Assembly (NCBI GenBank): GCA_028714615.1
Contig: JAQTMA010000071.1
Span: forward strand, 1 to 17,765
Direction: 5' to 3'
Length of the DNA stretch: 17,765 nt
Source of the DNA: Anaerolineaceae bacterium
Lineage (GTDB): Bacteria > Chloroflexota > Anaerolineae > Anaerolineales > Anaerolineaceae
Positions 1 to 7,476 of this stretch are shown here, piece by piece (the stretch's first letter is position 1; each line of letters begins with the position of its first letter). Under the pieces are notes generated by a model. That model ran no database searches and was not told the origin of the DNA. It worked only from the letters and a program-made list of their open reading frames with translations. The position numbers and the translations under genes were made by a program.

Positions 1-106
1 GTCCGTTGATGCGACATGCTTACTTTTATCATATTATTACTGGATTGAGTACCTCCAGTTAAGTGGGCATGCAGATACGTTGAGGTTTCTCGTAAATCCG
101 CCTTCC

Positions 107-135
107 TTGACGCATCCGCATCAACCGGGTAGAAT
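107..135 (+). promoter_or_regulatory. Sigma-70 promoter of the L25 gene
   Basis: A -35 box TTGACG (107-112) and a -10 box TAGAAT (130-135) are separated by exactly 17 bases, close to the vegetative consensus. Transcription should start near 142, giving a leader of about 100 nt before the L25 start codon. The site is read directly from the sequence; its activity is inferred. Confidence 0.75.
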
Positions 136-194
136 TTATTTTCGCGGTAGCAACCGTGGCATGAATCAACGGCGCAAGCCGATCCAATTAGCTA

Positions 195-229
195 AGCGAG
201 GGTAACCCCTGTTCGGGGTGAGAGGCGCT
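195..229 (+). promoter_or_regulatory. Small hairpin in the L25 mRNA leader
   Basis: ACCCC (205-209) pairs with GGGGT (215-219) across a 5-nt loop. An outer AGCG (195-198) can pair with CGCT (226-229) across a bulged region. The structure ends just before the ribosome binding site of the L25 gene, so it could affect translation. The pairing is visible; any regulatory role, such as feedback by the ribosomal protein, is speculation. Confidence 0.3.
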
Positions 230-244
230 CAAAGGATGGAAAGA

Positions 245-898
245 ATGGAAAAAGTCGTAATCCAGGTTGAACCCCGTACCGTCATCGGAAAGCAAGTCGG
301 GGCTCTTCGCCGAGCTGGGAAACTCCCCGGTGTGATCTATGGGCACAATATCCAGCCAACACCTATTTTGATGGACCTGCGAACTGCATCTCGCATTCTG
401 GCAGGGTTAACCGCTTCCAGCCTGGTTTCGATCAATTTGGACGGCAAAGAAACATCTGCATTGGTGCGCGAGAAGCAGCGTGATTTTATTCGGGGGACAT
501 TGCTGCATGTCGATTTCCAGGCAGTTTCATTGACCGAGAAAATCCGCACTAAAGTTGGAGTTGAGCTGGTCGGGCTTGCCCCTGCGGTGAAAGATTTCAA
601 CGCCGTCATCGTGAACGGCTTGGACGCACTAGAGGTAGAAGCCTTTCCCCAGGACCTTCCTGAGCGTTTCACCGTGGATATTTCTCAATTAAAAGAACTC
701 GGGGATGCCATCCACGTCCGGGATATCATAGTCTCGGAAAAAGTGACCGTACTTGACCAACCAGACGAAATGATCGTCCTGGCTACCGTCTCTAAAGAAG
801 AGGAAGAAGCCCCAGTTGCTGAAGTTTCTGCTGCAGAGGAACCCGAAATCATCGAACGCGGCAAAAAGGAAGAAGAGGAAGAAGGCGAGAAAGATTAG
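245..898 (+). CDS. rplY: 50S ribosomal protein L25/general stress protein CTC
   Basis: Large-subunit ribosomal protein that binds 5S rRNA. The 217-residue product has the typical N-terminal L25 domain (about 1-90), with the family pattern EPRTVIGKQ near residue 9 and GKLPGVIYG at 25-33. A second beta-rich CTC/TL5 domain follows at about 95-185. The last ~30 residues form a tail of alternating acidic and lysine runs, common in the long CTC form. The ATG at 245 is chosen because it gives the canonical L25 N-terminus and has AAAGGA eight bases upstream; a GTG at 218 and an ATG at 236 in the same frame are less suitable. The gene has its own promoter and terminator, so it appears monocistronic. 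Family assignment is firm. Confidence 0.93.
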   Translation: MEKVVIQVEPRTVIGKQVGALRRAGKLPGVIYGHNIQPTPILMDLRTASRILAGLTASSLVSINLDGKETSALVREKQRDFIRGTLLHVDFQAVSLTEKIRTKVGVELVGLAPAVKDFNAVIVNGLDALEVEAFPQDLPERFTVDISQLKELGDAIHVRDIIVSEKVTVLDQPDEMIVLATVSKEEEEAPVAEVSAAEEPEIIERGKKEEEEEGEKD

Positions 899-923
899 CC
901 CACTTTTCATTTATGCATTTGAT

Positions 924-955
924 AGCCAGGTTTCCAATCGGAAACCTGGCTCTTC
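924..955 (+). terminator. Hairpin terminator after L25, between convergent genes
   Basis: A perfect 12-bp inverted repeat (924-935 with 940-951) has a 4-nt loop. It lies between the stop of the L25 gene and the stop of the convergent Nudix gene. The T-rich flank is short on both sides, so it may work weakly in either direction, or as an mRNA-end stabiliser. Confidence 0.7.
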
Positions 956-986
956 ATTTACCCCGATGTCACATGGTTGATTAACC

Positions 987-1640
987 TCAGCCAGATCGGG
1001 TCAGTGAGATTCCACGCTGAAGGACTTCCAGAAGAATTACGGTAATCCTGGCTGTAATTCCCCATAACGTTTCGCCTTCATAATCCGAAAAGAATATGGC
1101 TTTGCGGGGCAGGCCGGTGGTGGCCCCAACAAAGGCTCGTTCTTCTCGATGAGAAGAATCCGCGAGCCATTGCAGAGGGATGGTGAATACACGCTTGACT
1201 TCGTCGGGTGAAGCCCTGAAGCAATACGGCCAGGGAATTACCCCAACCACTGGGGTGATGAGGTAACCACTGATAGTCGTCAGGTTGTCGAGGTAACCCA
1301 GGATCTGGACGTGAGCTGGTAGTATCCCGATCTCCTCCCAAGCTTCGCGTAATGCCGTCGCAGCCCGGTCTACATCTTCACTCTCGGTGGCTCCACCTGG
1401 GAAAGCTACCTGCCCTTTATGATCTTGGACGAAATCGGTGCGAACTGTGTATACCAGGTGCCAGCTCCCATCCAGGCAAGCGAGGGGCACCAGCACGGCT
1501 GCTTCTCGGAACTGCATTTCTGGTGGCAAATCAACCCCCGGCTCAAGAATGTGCTGACCAGGTGATGATGGAACCAATCGTAAAACCCGGCGAATATTTT
1601 CGTCACTGATCGTTTTCGGAGGTGAAAACCAGCATTCCAC
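987..1640 (-). CDS. Nudix hydrolase, CoA pyrophosphatase (NudL/YeaB-like)
   Basis: Predicted cytosolic Nudix hydrolase that cleaves CoA or related dinucleotide pyrophosphates. From the chosen start the protein has 217 residues. GQVAFPGG at about 76-83 is the UPF0035 signature of the CoA-specific subgroup. The Nudix helix follows, ending in REAWEEIG at about 98-105 with its metal-binding glutamates; the one-residue offset from the general Nudix box matches E. coli NudL. The downstream SGYLITPVVG and a late WGITARI block also match that subgroup. The start is placed at the GTG at 1640 because AGGGG lies seven bases upstream; a TTG six codons earlier has no visible ribosome binding site. It sits 88 bases downstream of the tRNA methyltransferase gene on the same strand, probably co-transcribed. 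Substrate is inferred from the family. Confidence 0.88.
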   Translation of the reverse strand: MECWFSPPKTISDENIRRVLRLVPSSPGQHILEPGVDLPPEMQFREAAVLVPLACLDGSWHLVYTVRTDFVQDHKGQVAFPGGATESEDVDRAATALREAWEEIGILPAHVQILGYLDNLTTISGYLITPVVGVIPWPYCFRASPDEVKRVFTIPLQWLADSSHREERAFVGATTGLPRKAIFFSDYEGETLWGITARITVILLEVLQRGISLTRSG

Positions 1641-1728
1641 TATTTTTCCCCTAATCAAATGAATGCTTGTATGCCTGCTCCACGTGATACGGCATTACCA
1701 GAAATCATGCCCACCAGGCTGGTTATCC

Positions 1729-2583
1729 CTACCCGGGCTTCTCATCGTCTGTCAGATTCGCTTCAGCCAAAAGCTCGATACCGCGTTCGTCATCACTGAG
1801 AATGATCGGCCGGGCGAAAATCAGGAAACCCGTATGGGCTACCATCCGGTCGGTTGGCCGAAAGTGGTCTGACTCTGCTTTGTAATAGCGTAATAAGATC
1901 TCGCATACATCAATAAATGCAAACCGGTTTATCCGTAACGCCGTGAGCAAGCGAACCACCTGGTTGGTGGTAGGCAAGATGCTGCCGAAGAAGCCCCCCG
2001 GTTTAAGCGCTTCACGTGACTGGTTGATATAATCAAATGGGTTGGGAAGGTCTAGAAAGAGAGCATCCACATCGCGTTCGTCGAATCCATCTGCGATATT
2101 TCTCGCTTTGATGGTCACTCGATCAGAAAGGCCAACTCGTTCGAGGTTTGCATTCACCATGCGCACCCGCTCGGGGTGAACTTCGTAACTGGTCACGTGA
2201 CCCTGAGAACCAACAGCATACGCCAGGGCTGTCGTCAGGGCGCCGGAACCACTCCCGGCTTCCACCACTTCCTGGCCGGGGCCGATTCCCATCGTGACCA
2301 GAATAAAGCCGATCTCCTTCGGATAGATAATCTGGGTATTCCGGGGAATACCGCGAAGCAGGTCAGCCAATGGCGGTTGAAGGAGGAAAAAAGGGCTCCC
2401 ATTATGACTGAATACCTGACTTCCCCAGGCTTTACCGATGAGATCATCGTGTTTGAGCACACCCCGATGTGTCTGGAATTCGCTACCCGAATCGAGCCGG
2501 ATGATGAAGTTCTTGTGGCGTAATCCAACTAACTGTGCTAGGTCGCCATCTTGCGCGTGAGTTCCATGAAGATTCCAGGCCAA
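1729..2583 (-). CDS. trmI: tRNA (adenine-58-N1)-methyltransferase TrmI
   Basis: SAM-dependent enzyme that makes m1A58 in the T-loop of tRNA, normally as a homotetramer. The 284-residue product has an N-terminal beta domain (about 15-80) followed by a Rossmann methyltransferase fold. SAM motif I is VVEAGSGSGAL at 106-116, the acidic ribose-binding residue is E134, and the catalytic motif is LDLPNPF at 177-183. The family-specific RPTDRMVAHTGFL lies at 242-254. The usual DPW or EPW of the catalytic loop is NPF here, a mild change. The start is a TTG with AGGAGAGGA about eight bases upstream. First gene of a probable two-gene unit with the Nudix hydrolase. Family assignment is strong. Confidence 0.92.
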   Translation of the reverse strand: MAWNLHGTHAQDGDLAQLVGLRHKNFIIRLDSGSEFQTHRGVLKHDDLIGKAWGSQVFSHNGSPFFLLQPPLADLLRGIPRNTQIIYPKEIGFILVTMGIGPGQEVVEAGSGSGALTTALAYAVGSQGHVTSYEVHPERVRMVNANLERVGLSDRVTIKARNIADGFDERDVDALFLDLPNPFDYINQSREALKPGGFFGSILPTTNQVVRLLTALRINRFAFIDVCEILLRYYKAESDHFRPTDRMVAHTGFLIFARPIILSDDERGIELLAEANLTDDEKPG

Positions 2584-2841
2584 AAAAGTATTCCTCTCCT
2601 GTGTAACCTACTCCTCCATATTGGAGGTTCTCCCCATCTACGACATTATTTTACACCGGTTAGGTAGGCCGGCATACCTCAATTGCAAGAATTTGAATCA
2701 GCGGTAACTATGGGTCTGAAGCATGAACGAGTATTATCCGGAATGATCCTGGACGGTTGCAACCATATAGGTTCTACATAATCCCAGGTCGATTGAAAAA
2801 AAGCAGGTCGGTTGATCTGGATAATCACCAGCCAATTCATC
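2584..2841. other. Divergent intergenic stretch between trmI and the cold-shock gene
   Basis: No coding sequence is supported here. It must carry the minus-strand promoter of trmI, but only weak candidates are visible. One pairs ATTATC at 2733-2738 (GATAAT on the minus strand) with TTGCAA at 2758-2763 at a long 19-base spacing. A perfect 6-bp inverted repeat, CCTCCA-TAT-TGGAGG (2613-2627), lies in what would be the trmI leader and could be an operator or a small RNA hairpin. The rest shows nothing I recognise. Confidence 0.4.
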
Positions 2842-2871
2842 TTGACAAGTAATAAATTATTCTGCTATAAT
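2842..2871 (+). promoter_or_regulatory. Consensus sigma-70 promoter of the cold-shock gene
   Basis: A perfect TTGACA (2842-2847) and a perfect TATAAT (2866-2871) are separated by 18 bases. This is the strongest promoter in the window. Transcription should start near 2878, leaving a leader of roughly 170 nt before the cold-shock start codon. Confidence 0.88.
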
Positions 2872-2918
2872 AAGTTTACTGTATGGCTAGTGTGTTCTGT
2901 TTAAGAAATTGTTGCGAT

Positions 2919-2949
2919 CCGGCCTGGACAGCTTAGCTGTGTTGGCCGG
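2919..2949 (+). promoter_or_regulatory. Strong hairpin in the cold-shock mRNA leader
   Basis: CCGGCC (2919-2924) pairs with GGCCGG (2944-2949). Inside it, ACAGC (2928-2932) pairs with GCTGT (2936-2940) over a TTA loop, with a symmetric three-by-three internal loop between the stems. It lies about 40 nt into the predicted leader. Long structured leaders that act as thermosensors are known from enterobacterial cspA; a comparable role here is inference. Confidence 0.5.
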
Positions 2950-3050
2950 TATTTGGGTTTCGGTCTGGCCTGCCTTTGCACCACAACTGTTTCCGGACCA
3001 CGCTTGCCAATGTATCAAATGCAATTCAGTCATCTACCCAGGAGTTAATA

Positions 3051-3260
3051 ATGAACGAACGTGTAACCGGCACAGTAAAGTGGTTCAACACCAGCAAGGG
3101 CTATGGCTTTATCCAGCGCGACGGTGGACCAGATGTTTTCGTGCACTACTCAGCCATCGCATCTGACGGGTTCCGCAATCTGGAAGAAGGCCAGAAGGTG
3201 GAATTTACCATCGAAAAAGGCCCCAAAGGCCTCCAGGCCGCCCAGGTCAAGCTCGTCTAG
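3051..3260 (+). CDS. Cold-shock domain protein (Csp family)
   Basis: Single-stranded RNA/DNA-binding protein, acting as an RNA chaperone in the cytosol. The 69-residue product is exactly one cold-shock OB-fold domain. It starts with the family pattern TGTVKWFN, contains RNP1 as KGYGFIQ and RNP2 as VFVHYSAI, and ends with the usual [10 protein letters not shown]. The ATG at 3051 has AGGAG (3040-3044) six bases upstream; an in-frame upstream ATG at 2976 would add residues foreign to the family. The gene has its own consensus promoter, a long leader and a strong terminator, so it should be highly expressed and monocistronic. Whether it is cold-inducible or constitutive cannot be told from the protein. 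Confidence 0.95.
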   Translation: MNERVTGTVKWFNTSKGYGFIQRDGGPDVFVHYSAIASDGFRNLEEGQKVEFTIEKGPKGLQAAQVKLV

Positions 3261-3279
3261 TTTCCAACAGGCCAACGAA

Positions 3280-3312
3280 AAAACTCTCCTCGAAAACCGA
3301 GGAGAGTTTTGA
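3280..3312. terminator. Bidirectional terminator between the cold-shock gene and the mnmA operon
   Basis: A 13-bp perfect stem (3280-3292 with 3298-3310) has a 5-nt AAAAC loop. It starts with a run of A and ends with a run of T, so it provides a U-tract in both directions. It serves the cold-shock transcript on the plus strand and probably the nifS-mnmA transcript on the minus strand. Confidence 0.88.
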
Positions 3313-3326
3313 TTTAATGCATCAGG

Positions 3327-3599
3327 CTAGGAGGGGCGTTCTACCTGAACCAGACTTAACCAATTTCCAATGAGCAAGAAGAGAAGGGCAGAAACGGTGG
3401 CCATGCCGACATGGAGTGCGCCGACGCTCGCAAAAGACCACCCAAATTGCGCGGCTGCGATCTGTCCAATCCAGAAGCCAGCCCAAGACAAGAATAAATA
3501 CAACAAGAGTCGGCCTAAACCCCCATCTCTCCACAGGTGGAAGAGGGCACCATACAAGGACGATAATAGAAATCCAAACAGCAGGATCGGAACAGTCAT
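3327..3599 (-). CDS. Small three-helix membrane protein, unknown function
   Basis: I do not recognise this 90-residue protein. It has three hydrophobic stretches, at about 3-21, 30-50 and 58-82, joined by short loops. The first loop is charged (HLWRDGG, 21-27) and the tail (VERPS) is short. There is no signal peptidase site and no known motif. The ATG start has a GGGA about seven bases upstream. It lies 38 bases downstream of mnmA on the same strand, just before a shared terminator, so it is probably the last gene of the nifS-mnmA transcript. That position alone does not tie it to sulfur transfer. Coding is supported by the good hydrophobic organisation, start site and spacing. Confidence 0.68.
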   Translation of the reverse strand: MTVPILLFGFLLSSLYGALFHLWRDGGLGRLLLYLFLSWAGFWIGQIAAAQFGWSFASVGALHVGMATVSALLFLLIGNWLSLVQVERPS

Positions 3600-3637
3600 T
3601 TCTTTTTCCCGGCTCCCTTTTCAGCGATGTACTGACT

Positions 3638-4702
3638 TCAGGCTTGGATGATCCCGCCTCCTAGACACTCTTCTCCATTATACAAGACAGCCGCCTGTCC
3701 GGGAGTAATATCGCGCAATTGTATGTCGAACTCGACGCGGAAACCTGTTATAGCTATTGGAAATACTTTGCCACGCACCTGGGGCGCCTTGTAACGAATT
3801 TTCACGTCAGCCGAAAATTGGTTTTGGGGGGCTTGCCCACTGGTCCAATTTACTTCTTGAGCGGTCAGGCTGTCCGTCCCCAGCTCCTGTTGTTTTCCCA
3901 CGACCAGTCGATTACCCGCTATGTCTTTTTCTACCACGTAAAGGGCTTCATCCGAAGCCAAGCCTAATCCTTTTCGTTGGCCGATGGTGTAATATGCCAG
4001 GCCTTGATGGGCGCCCAACACCTTCCCTTCACGATCCGTGATCTGTCCGGATCGTTGTGACTCGGGCGCTCGTCTTTTTAGAAAGTTGCGGTAGTCATCC
4101 TTACCCAGAAAACACAAATCCTGGCTCTCCGACCGGTCGGCAACGGGCAGGTCCATCTCCCGGGCCAAAGCCCTTACGGCTGGCTTGGCTATTTCCCCCA
4201 GGGGGAAAAGAGTGTGGGCGAGTTGCTCCTGGTTTAATACAGAAAGTACGTAACTTTGGTCTTTGTTCAAATCCACTCCTCGCAGGAGATGAAATTGCCC
4301 GGATTGATCCTGGATTATCCGGGCATAATGCCCGGTTGCGAGGTAATCAGCTCCCAAAGCGTGTGCTCGATCGAGGAGTAACCCCCAGCGTATCCGGCGG
4401 TTACACGTCAGGCATGGGTTTGGAGTAACCCCATTGAGATATCCTTGTGTGAAAGTTCCAACCACTTGCTGGAAAAAGGCATCTTGCCCATCCACGGCAT
4501 AAAAAGGGATGCCTAGTTTCGCCGAGATCCTGCGCGCCAAGGCTAATGAATCGGGAGTGCAGCAGCGGTTATTGTTTTCAGCCCCTGGTTCACTCCACAA
4601 CCTCAGCATCATGCCGGTTACCTGGTGTCCTTGTCGTACCAGGATACCTGCCGCCACCGAACTATCCACACCTCCGCTCATCGCAACGACGACTTTACTC
4701 AT
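3638..4702 (-). CDS. mnmA: tRNA-specific 2-thiouridylase MnmA
   Basis: Adenylates U34 of tRNA(Lys/Glu/Gln) and replaces its 2-oxygen with sulfur, giving the s2U of the wobble base. The 354-residue length is normal. The ATP-pyrophosphatase P-loop SGGVDSS is at 9-15. The two catalytic cysteines are C100 (in NPCLTCN) and C197 (in QDLCFLGK). They stand 97 residues apart, as do C102 and C199 of the E. coli enzyme. TGHYAR (113-118) and YYTIGQRKGLG are also family hallmarks, and the C-terminal beta-barrel is complete. It follows the cysteine desulfurase gene by 55 bases on the same strand, which fits a persulfide donor-acceptor pair. The ribosome binding site is modest (GGA seven bases upstream of ATG). 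Confidence 0.96.
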   Translation of the reverse strand: MSKVVVAMSGGVDSSVAAGILVRQGHQVTGMMLRLWSEPGAENNNRCCTPDSLALARRISAKLGIPFYAVDGQDAFFQQVVGTFTQGYLNGVTPNPCLTCNRRIRWGLLLDRAHALGADYLATGHYARIIQDQSGQFHLLRGVDLNKDQSYVLSVLNQEQLAHTLFPLGEIAKPAVRALAREMDLPVADRSESQDLCFLGKDDYRNFLKRRAPESQRSGQITDREGKVLGAHQGLAYYTIGQRKGLGLASDEALYVVEKDIAGNRLVVGKQQELGTDSLTAQEVNWTSGQAPQNQFSADVKIRYKAPQVRGKVFPIAITGFRVEFDIQLRDITPGQAAVLYNGEECLGGGIIQA

Positions 4703-4757
4703 TCGAAATCCAGCCTTATTCTACCGATAACGCAAAACAATTGCCGCCCGGTTCTAC

Positions 4758-5927
4758 TCACAGTACCCGTGTTTTTTTGACCAGGTTAGGAAGCGTGTCC
4801 AGGAATAGGTCGATTTCTTCCATGTTGGTATCTATGCCGAGCGTCACCCGCAATGATCCCAACGCCCAACTCCGGTCCAATCCGATCGCAAGGAGCACAT
4901 CAGAGGGTTCTGGACTGCCTGTTTTGCATGCTGATCCAGAGGAACAGGCAAAGCCTGCATCATCTAAAAGCATCAATAGACTGTTGCCGTCTATCCCACG
5001 AAAAACAAAGCTGGCATGGTTGGGAAGGCGCTTGGATGGATGTCCAGTTAATCTTGCATCGGGAATCTCTTCCAAAACCCGGCCGATAACCCGGTCGCGT
5101 AATGGAACGAGGTGATTAACCCTCTGAGTCCGTTCGGACTGAGCCAGGTAAAACGCACAGGCCATTCCAGATATATATGGGATGTTCTGCGTCCCAGCGC
5201 GATATCCATATTCCTGGGAACCTCCGGTCTGGCTGGGCAACAAATGGACGCCCTTGCGCACATAGAGGGCGCCAACCCCTTTTGGTCCGTAGAATTTATG
5301 GGCGCCGAGTGACATCAAATCTACCGGAAGATGGGATAAGTCTACCGGTAAGTGCGCTGCCGCCTGAACAGCATCAGTGTGGAAGAGCACCCCACGGCCC
5401 CTACAGATCTGGCCAAGTTCCTGGATCGGGTTGATCGTGCCGATCTCATTATTCGCGAAGATAATCGATACCAGGGCTGTGGTGGGACGGATTCGTTTCT
5501 CTACTTCGGATGGCTCTACCATGCCATTCTCATCGACGCCAAGTAGTTCGACTTCAAATCCATAGGCATCGGCCAGTTGCGCAGCAGTATGCGAAACGGC
5601 ATGGTGTTCGACCGGACTGATTAATATATGATTAGTTCCTCTCTCGCGACGCTGCGCCAAAGCAGCCCCCCGGAGCGCCAAGTTGTCACTCTCCGTACCA
5701 CAAGCAGTAAATACAAGCTCATCTGAGCGGCAGTTTAACCCCTCCGCCATTCGTTCTCGTGCATCTTCCAAAGCGGCTTCTGCAGCTTGCCCATACCGGT
5801 GGATTGATGAGGGATTCCCGAACCGGTCGTGGAAGAACGGGAGCATCACTTCTAATACGCGTGGATCGACGGGCGTGGTAGCGGCATAATCCAGGTAGAC
5901 TTCTGATTTTCTATCCATAGTTGTCAT
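4758..5927 (-). CDS. Cysteine desulfurase, IscS/NifS class
   Basis: PLP enzyme that turns cysteine into alanine and a protein-bound persulfide for tRNA thiolation and Fe-S cluster assembly. The 389-residue protein begins with the family pattern YLDYAATTPVDPRV (11-24). H108 in VEHHAV is the PLP-stacking histidine, and K211 in LGAHKFYGPKG is the Schiff-base lysine. The catalytic cysteine is C334 in SSGSACKTG, within the long flexible loop typical of the IscS/NifS class rather than SufS. The ATG at 5927 has GAGGAGG five bases upstream. It is the first gene of the mnmA transcript and the only visible sulfur source; no iscU or nifU is seen nearby, so a role dedicated to MnmA is plausible. A symbol is withheld because iscS and nifS cannot be told apart. 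Confidence 0.95.
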   Translation of the reverse strand: MTTMDRKSEVYLDYAATTPVDPRVLEVMLPFFHDRFGNPSSIHRYGQAAEAALEDARERMAEGLNCRSDELVFTACGTESDNLALRGAALAQRRERGTNHILISPVEHHAVSHTAAQLADAYGFEVELLGVDENGMVEPSEVEKRIRPTTALVSIIFANNEIGTINPIQELGQICRGRGVLFHTDAVQAAAHLPVDLSHLPVDLMSLGAHKFYGPKGVGALYVRKGVHLLPSQTGGSQEYGYRAGTQNIPYISGMACAFYLAQSERTQRVNHLVPLRDRVIGRVLEEIPDARLTGHPSKRLPNHASFVFRGIDGNSLLMLLDDAGFACSSGSACKTGSPEPSDVLLAIGLDRSWALGSLRVTLGIDTNMEEIDLFLDTLPNLVKKTRVL

Positions 5928-5956
5928 CCTTGCCTCCTCGAAGGCAACAAAACCAA

Positions 5957-5965
5957 ATTATAGCA
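5957..5965 (-). promoter_or_regulatory. Extended -10 promoter of the cysteine desulfurase-mnmA operon
   Basis: On the minus strand the sequence reads TGCTATAAT, a perfect extended -10 (TGnTATAAT). No good -35 is found at the expected distance, as allowed for this promoter type. Transcription would start about 20 bases before the start codon at 5927, leaving room for little more than the ribosome binding site. Confidence 0.7.
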
Positions 5966-6007
5966 TGATACCCTAATCGGTCTCCTCTTTTCCCTAACTC
6001 CATCCGC

Positions 6008-6016
6008 TGATATAAT
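6008..6016 (+). promoter_or_regulatory. Extended -10 promoter of the phosphohexomutase operon
   Basis: TGATATAAT (6008-6016) is a perfect extended -10. The -35 region is poor. The predicted start near 6023 gives a leader of about 30 nt that includes GGAGG (6046-6050) ahead of the ATG at 6055. It is arranged back to back with the extended -10 of the divergent cysteine desulfurase gene. Confidence 0.72.
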
Positions 6017-6054
6017 TACTCAGCTTGTTATGATTCTCACTTTTCGGAGGCTTA

Positions 6055-7476
6055 ATGTCTCAGATAATTCATTTCGGAACCGACGGCTGGCGAGGAACAA
6101 TTGCTGAAGATTATACATTCGACAATGTCCGCCGTTGTACGCAAGGCTTTGCCGCTTACATGCTCAGTTTGAATAAGCAGGGGGATTGGATCGTTGTCGG
6201 TCATGACAAGCGCTTCGCCTCCGAGTATTTTGCCAAAGCTGTGTCAGAAGTATTAGCGGGCAACGGCTTCCATGTCCACCTGACCGATGGCGCCACCCCC
6301 ACGCCGATCATAGCTTTTTCGGTTGTTGACCGGCAGGCATGTGGAGCTGTCAATATTACAGCCTCACATAATCCCCAGACTGATAATGGTTTTAAAGTTC
6401 GCAATGACCAGGGAGGGGCGATCGATCCTGATGGGTTGGCAGATATCGAGACGCGTATTCCAGACTCAATCGACCTGGTCAAGCGCATACCGTTTAGCCA
6501 GGCGGAAAAGGAAGGTTGGATTGTTCGCTTCGATCCCGCGCCAGCTTATATCGAGCATCTTAAGCAATTAATCGACCTTCAGCCGATCAAGGATGCTGGT
6601 CTGAATATAATGGTGGACTCGATGTGGGGCAATGGCGCCGGCTGGTTCCCTCGCTTGTTAGATGGGGGCAATACTCGGGTAATCGAAATCCACAATCAAC
6701 GCAATCCAATTTTCCCTGAGATGCTCCGTCCCGAACCCATTCCTCCCAATATCGATGTGGGTCTGGCGGAAACAGTTCGGAATCAGGCTGACGTATTATT
6801 GGTAACTGATGGTGATGCGGACCGTTTAGGCGTTGGGGATGAACATGGTCAATTTGTAAATCAATTGGAAGTATACGGACTGCTTGCCTATTACTTGTTA
6901 GAAGTACGCGGTCAGCGTGGCCCTATAGTGAAAACGCTCTCAACGACCAGTATGCTTGAAAAACTTGGTAAGTTGTACAATGTACCGGTCTACGAGACTG
7001 GAGTAGGTTTTAAGTATGTGGCCCCAAAAATGCTAGAAACTGACGCAATGATTGGGGGGGAAGAATCAGGGGGATACGCTTTCCGTGGAAATGTCCCTGA
7101 ACGCGATGGCATCCTGGCTGGACTATACATCCTGGATATGATGGTCAAGTTGCACCGTAATCCAGCCGAGCTGAAAGAGCTCCTTTTTAGCAAGGTTGGC
7201 CCGCATTATTATGACCGGATCGATACCCGCTTTACCGGCGACCGGAAAGAGCGCGAGCAACGCATCTTGAATGCCAACCCAAAGACGATCGGTGGCTTGA
7301 AGGTGTCCGGATTGAATAGCCTGGATGGCTATAAGTTTCTCCTCGAGGATGGTGGCTGGTTACTGATTCGCTTCTCTGGGACCGAACCCATCATGCGAGT
7401 ATATACAGAGACTACCTACAAAGACCGCGTTCAGGCGATCCTCGATGATGGCTTGCGTATCGCTGGACTGAAATAG
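6055..7476 (+). CDS. Alpha-D-phosphohexomutase (phosphoglucomutase/phosphomannomutase)
   Basis: Cytosolic enzyme moving phosphate between the 1 and 6 positions of a hexose, linking glycolysis to nucleotide-sugar and polysaccharide synthesis. All four family motifs are present in the 473-residue protein. The phosphoserine loop is TASHNP (102-107, S104), the metal loop DGDADR (252-257), the sugar-binding loop GEESGG (335-340), and the phosphate-binding loop RFSGTEP (439-445). The N-terminus [10 protein letters not shown] is also typical. Preference for glucose or mannose cannot be fixed from these motifs, though GEESGG is found in both. GGAGG lies four bases before the ATG. The stop TAG abuts the GTG start of the next gene, so translation of the two is likely coupled. 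Confidence 0.93.
   Translation: MSQIIHFGTDGWRGTIAEDYTFDNVRRCTQGFAAYMLSLNKQGDWIVVGHDKRFASEYFAKAVSEVLAGNGFHVHLTDGATPTPIIAFSVVDRQACGAVNITASHNPQTDNGFKVRNDQGGAIDPDGLADIETRIPDSIDLVKRIPFSQAEKEGWIVRFDPAPAYIEHLKQLIDLQPIKDAGLNIMVDSMWGNGAGWFPRLLDGGNTRVIEIHNQRNPIFPEMLRPEPIPPNIDVGLAETVRNQADVLLVTDGDADRLGVGDEHGQFVNQLEVYGLLAYYLLEVRGQRGPIVKTLSTTSMLEKLGKLYNVPVYETGVGFKYVAPKMLETDAMIGGEESGGYAFRGNVPERDGILAGLYILDMMVKLHRNPAELKELLFSKVGPHYYDRIDTRFTGDRKEREQRILNANPKTIGGLKVSGLNSLDGYKFLLEDGGWLLIRFSGTEPIMRVYTETTYKDRVQAILDDGLRIAGLK

Noticed and set aside
2..205. Open frame running in from the left edge to a TAA at 203-205
   Set aside because: It encodes 67 residues of no recognisable family and contains the consensus promoter of the L25 gene. 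It could be the 3' end of an upstream gene, but the window does not allow a decision.
218..244. GTG start nine codons upstream of the chosen L25 start
   Set aside because: It has no ribosome binding site, lies in the leader hairpin and adds residues not found in the L25 family.
1641..1658. TTG start for the Nudix gene at 1658
   Set aside because: It has no ribosome binding site, while the GTG at 1640 has AGGGG at ideal spacing.
2976..3050. ATG giving a cold-shock protein extended by 25 residues
   Set aside because: The extension is unrelated to the family. The ATG at 3051 has a strong ribosome binding site and gives a standard-length protein.
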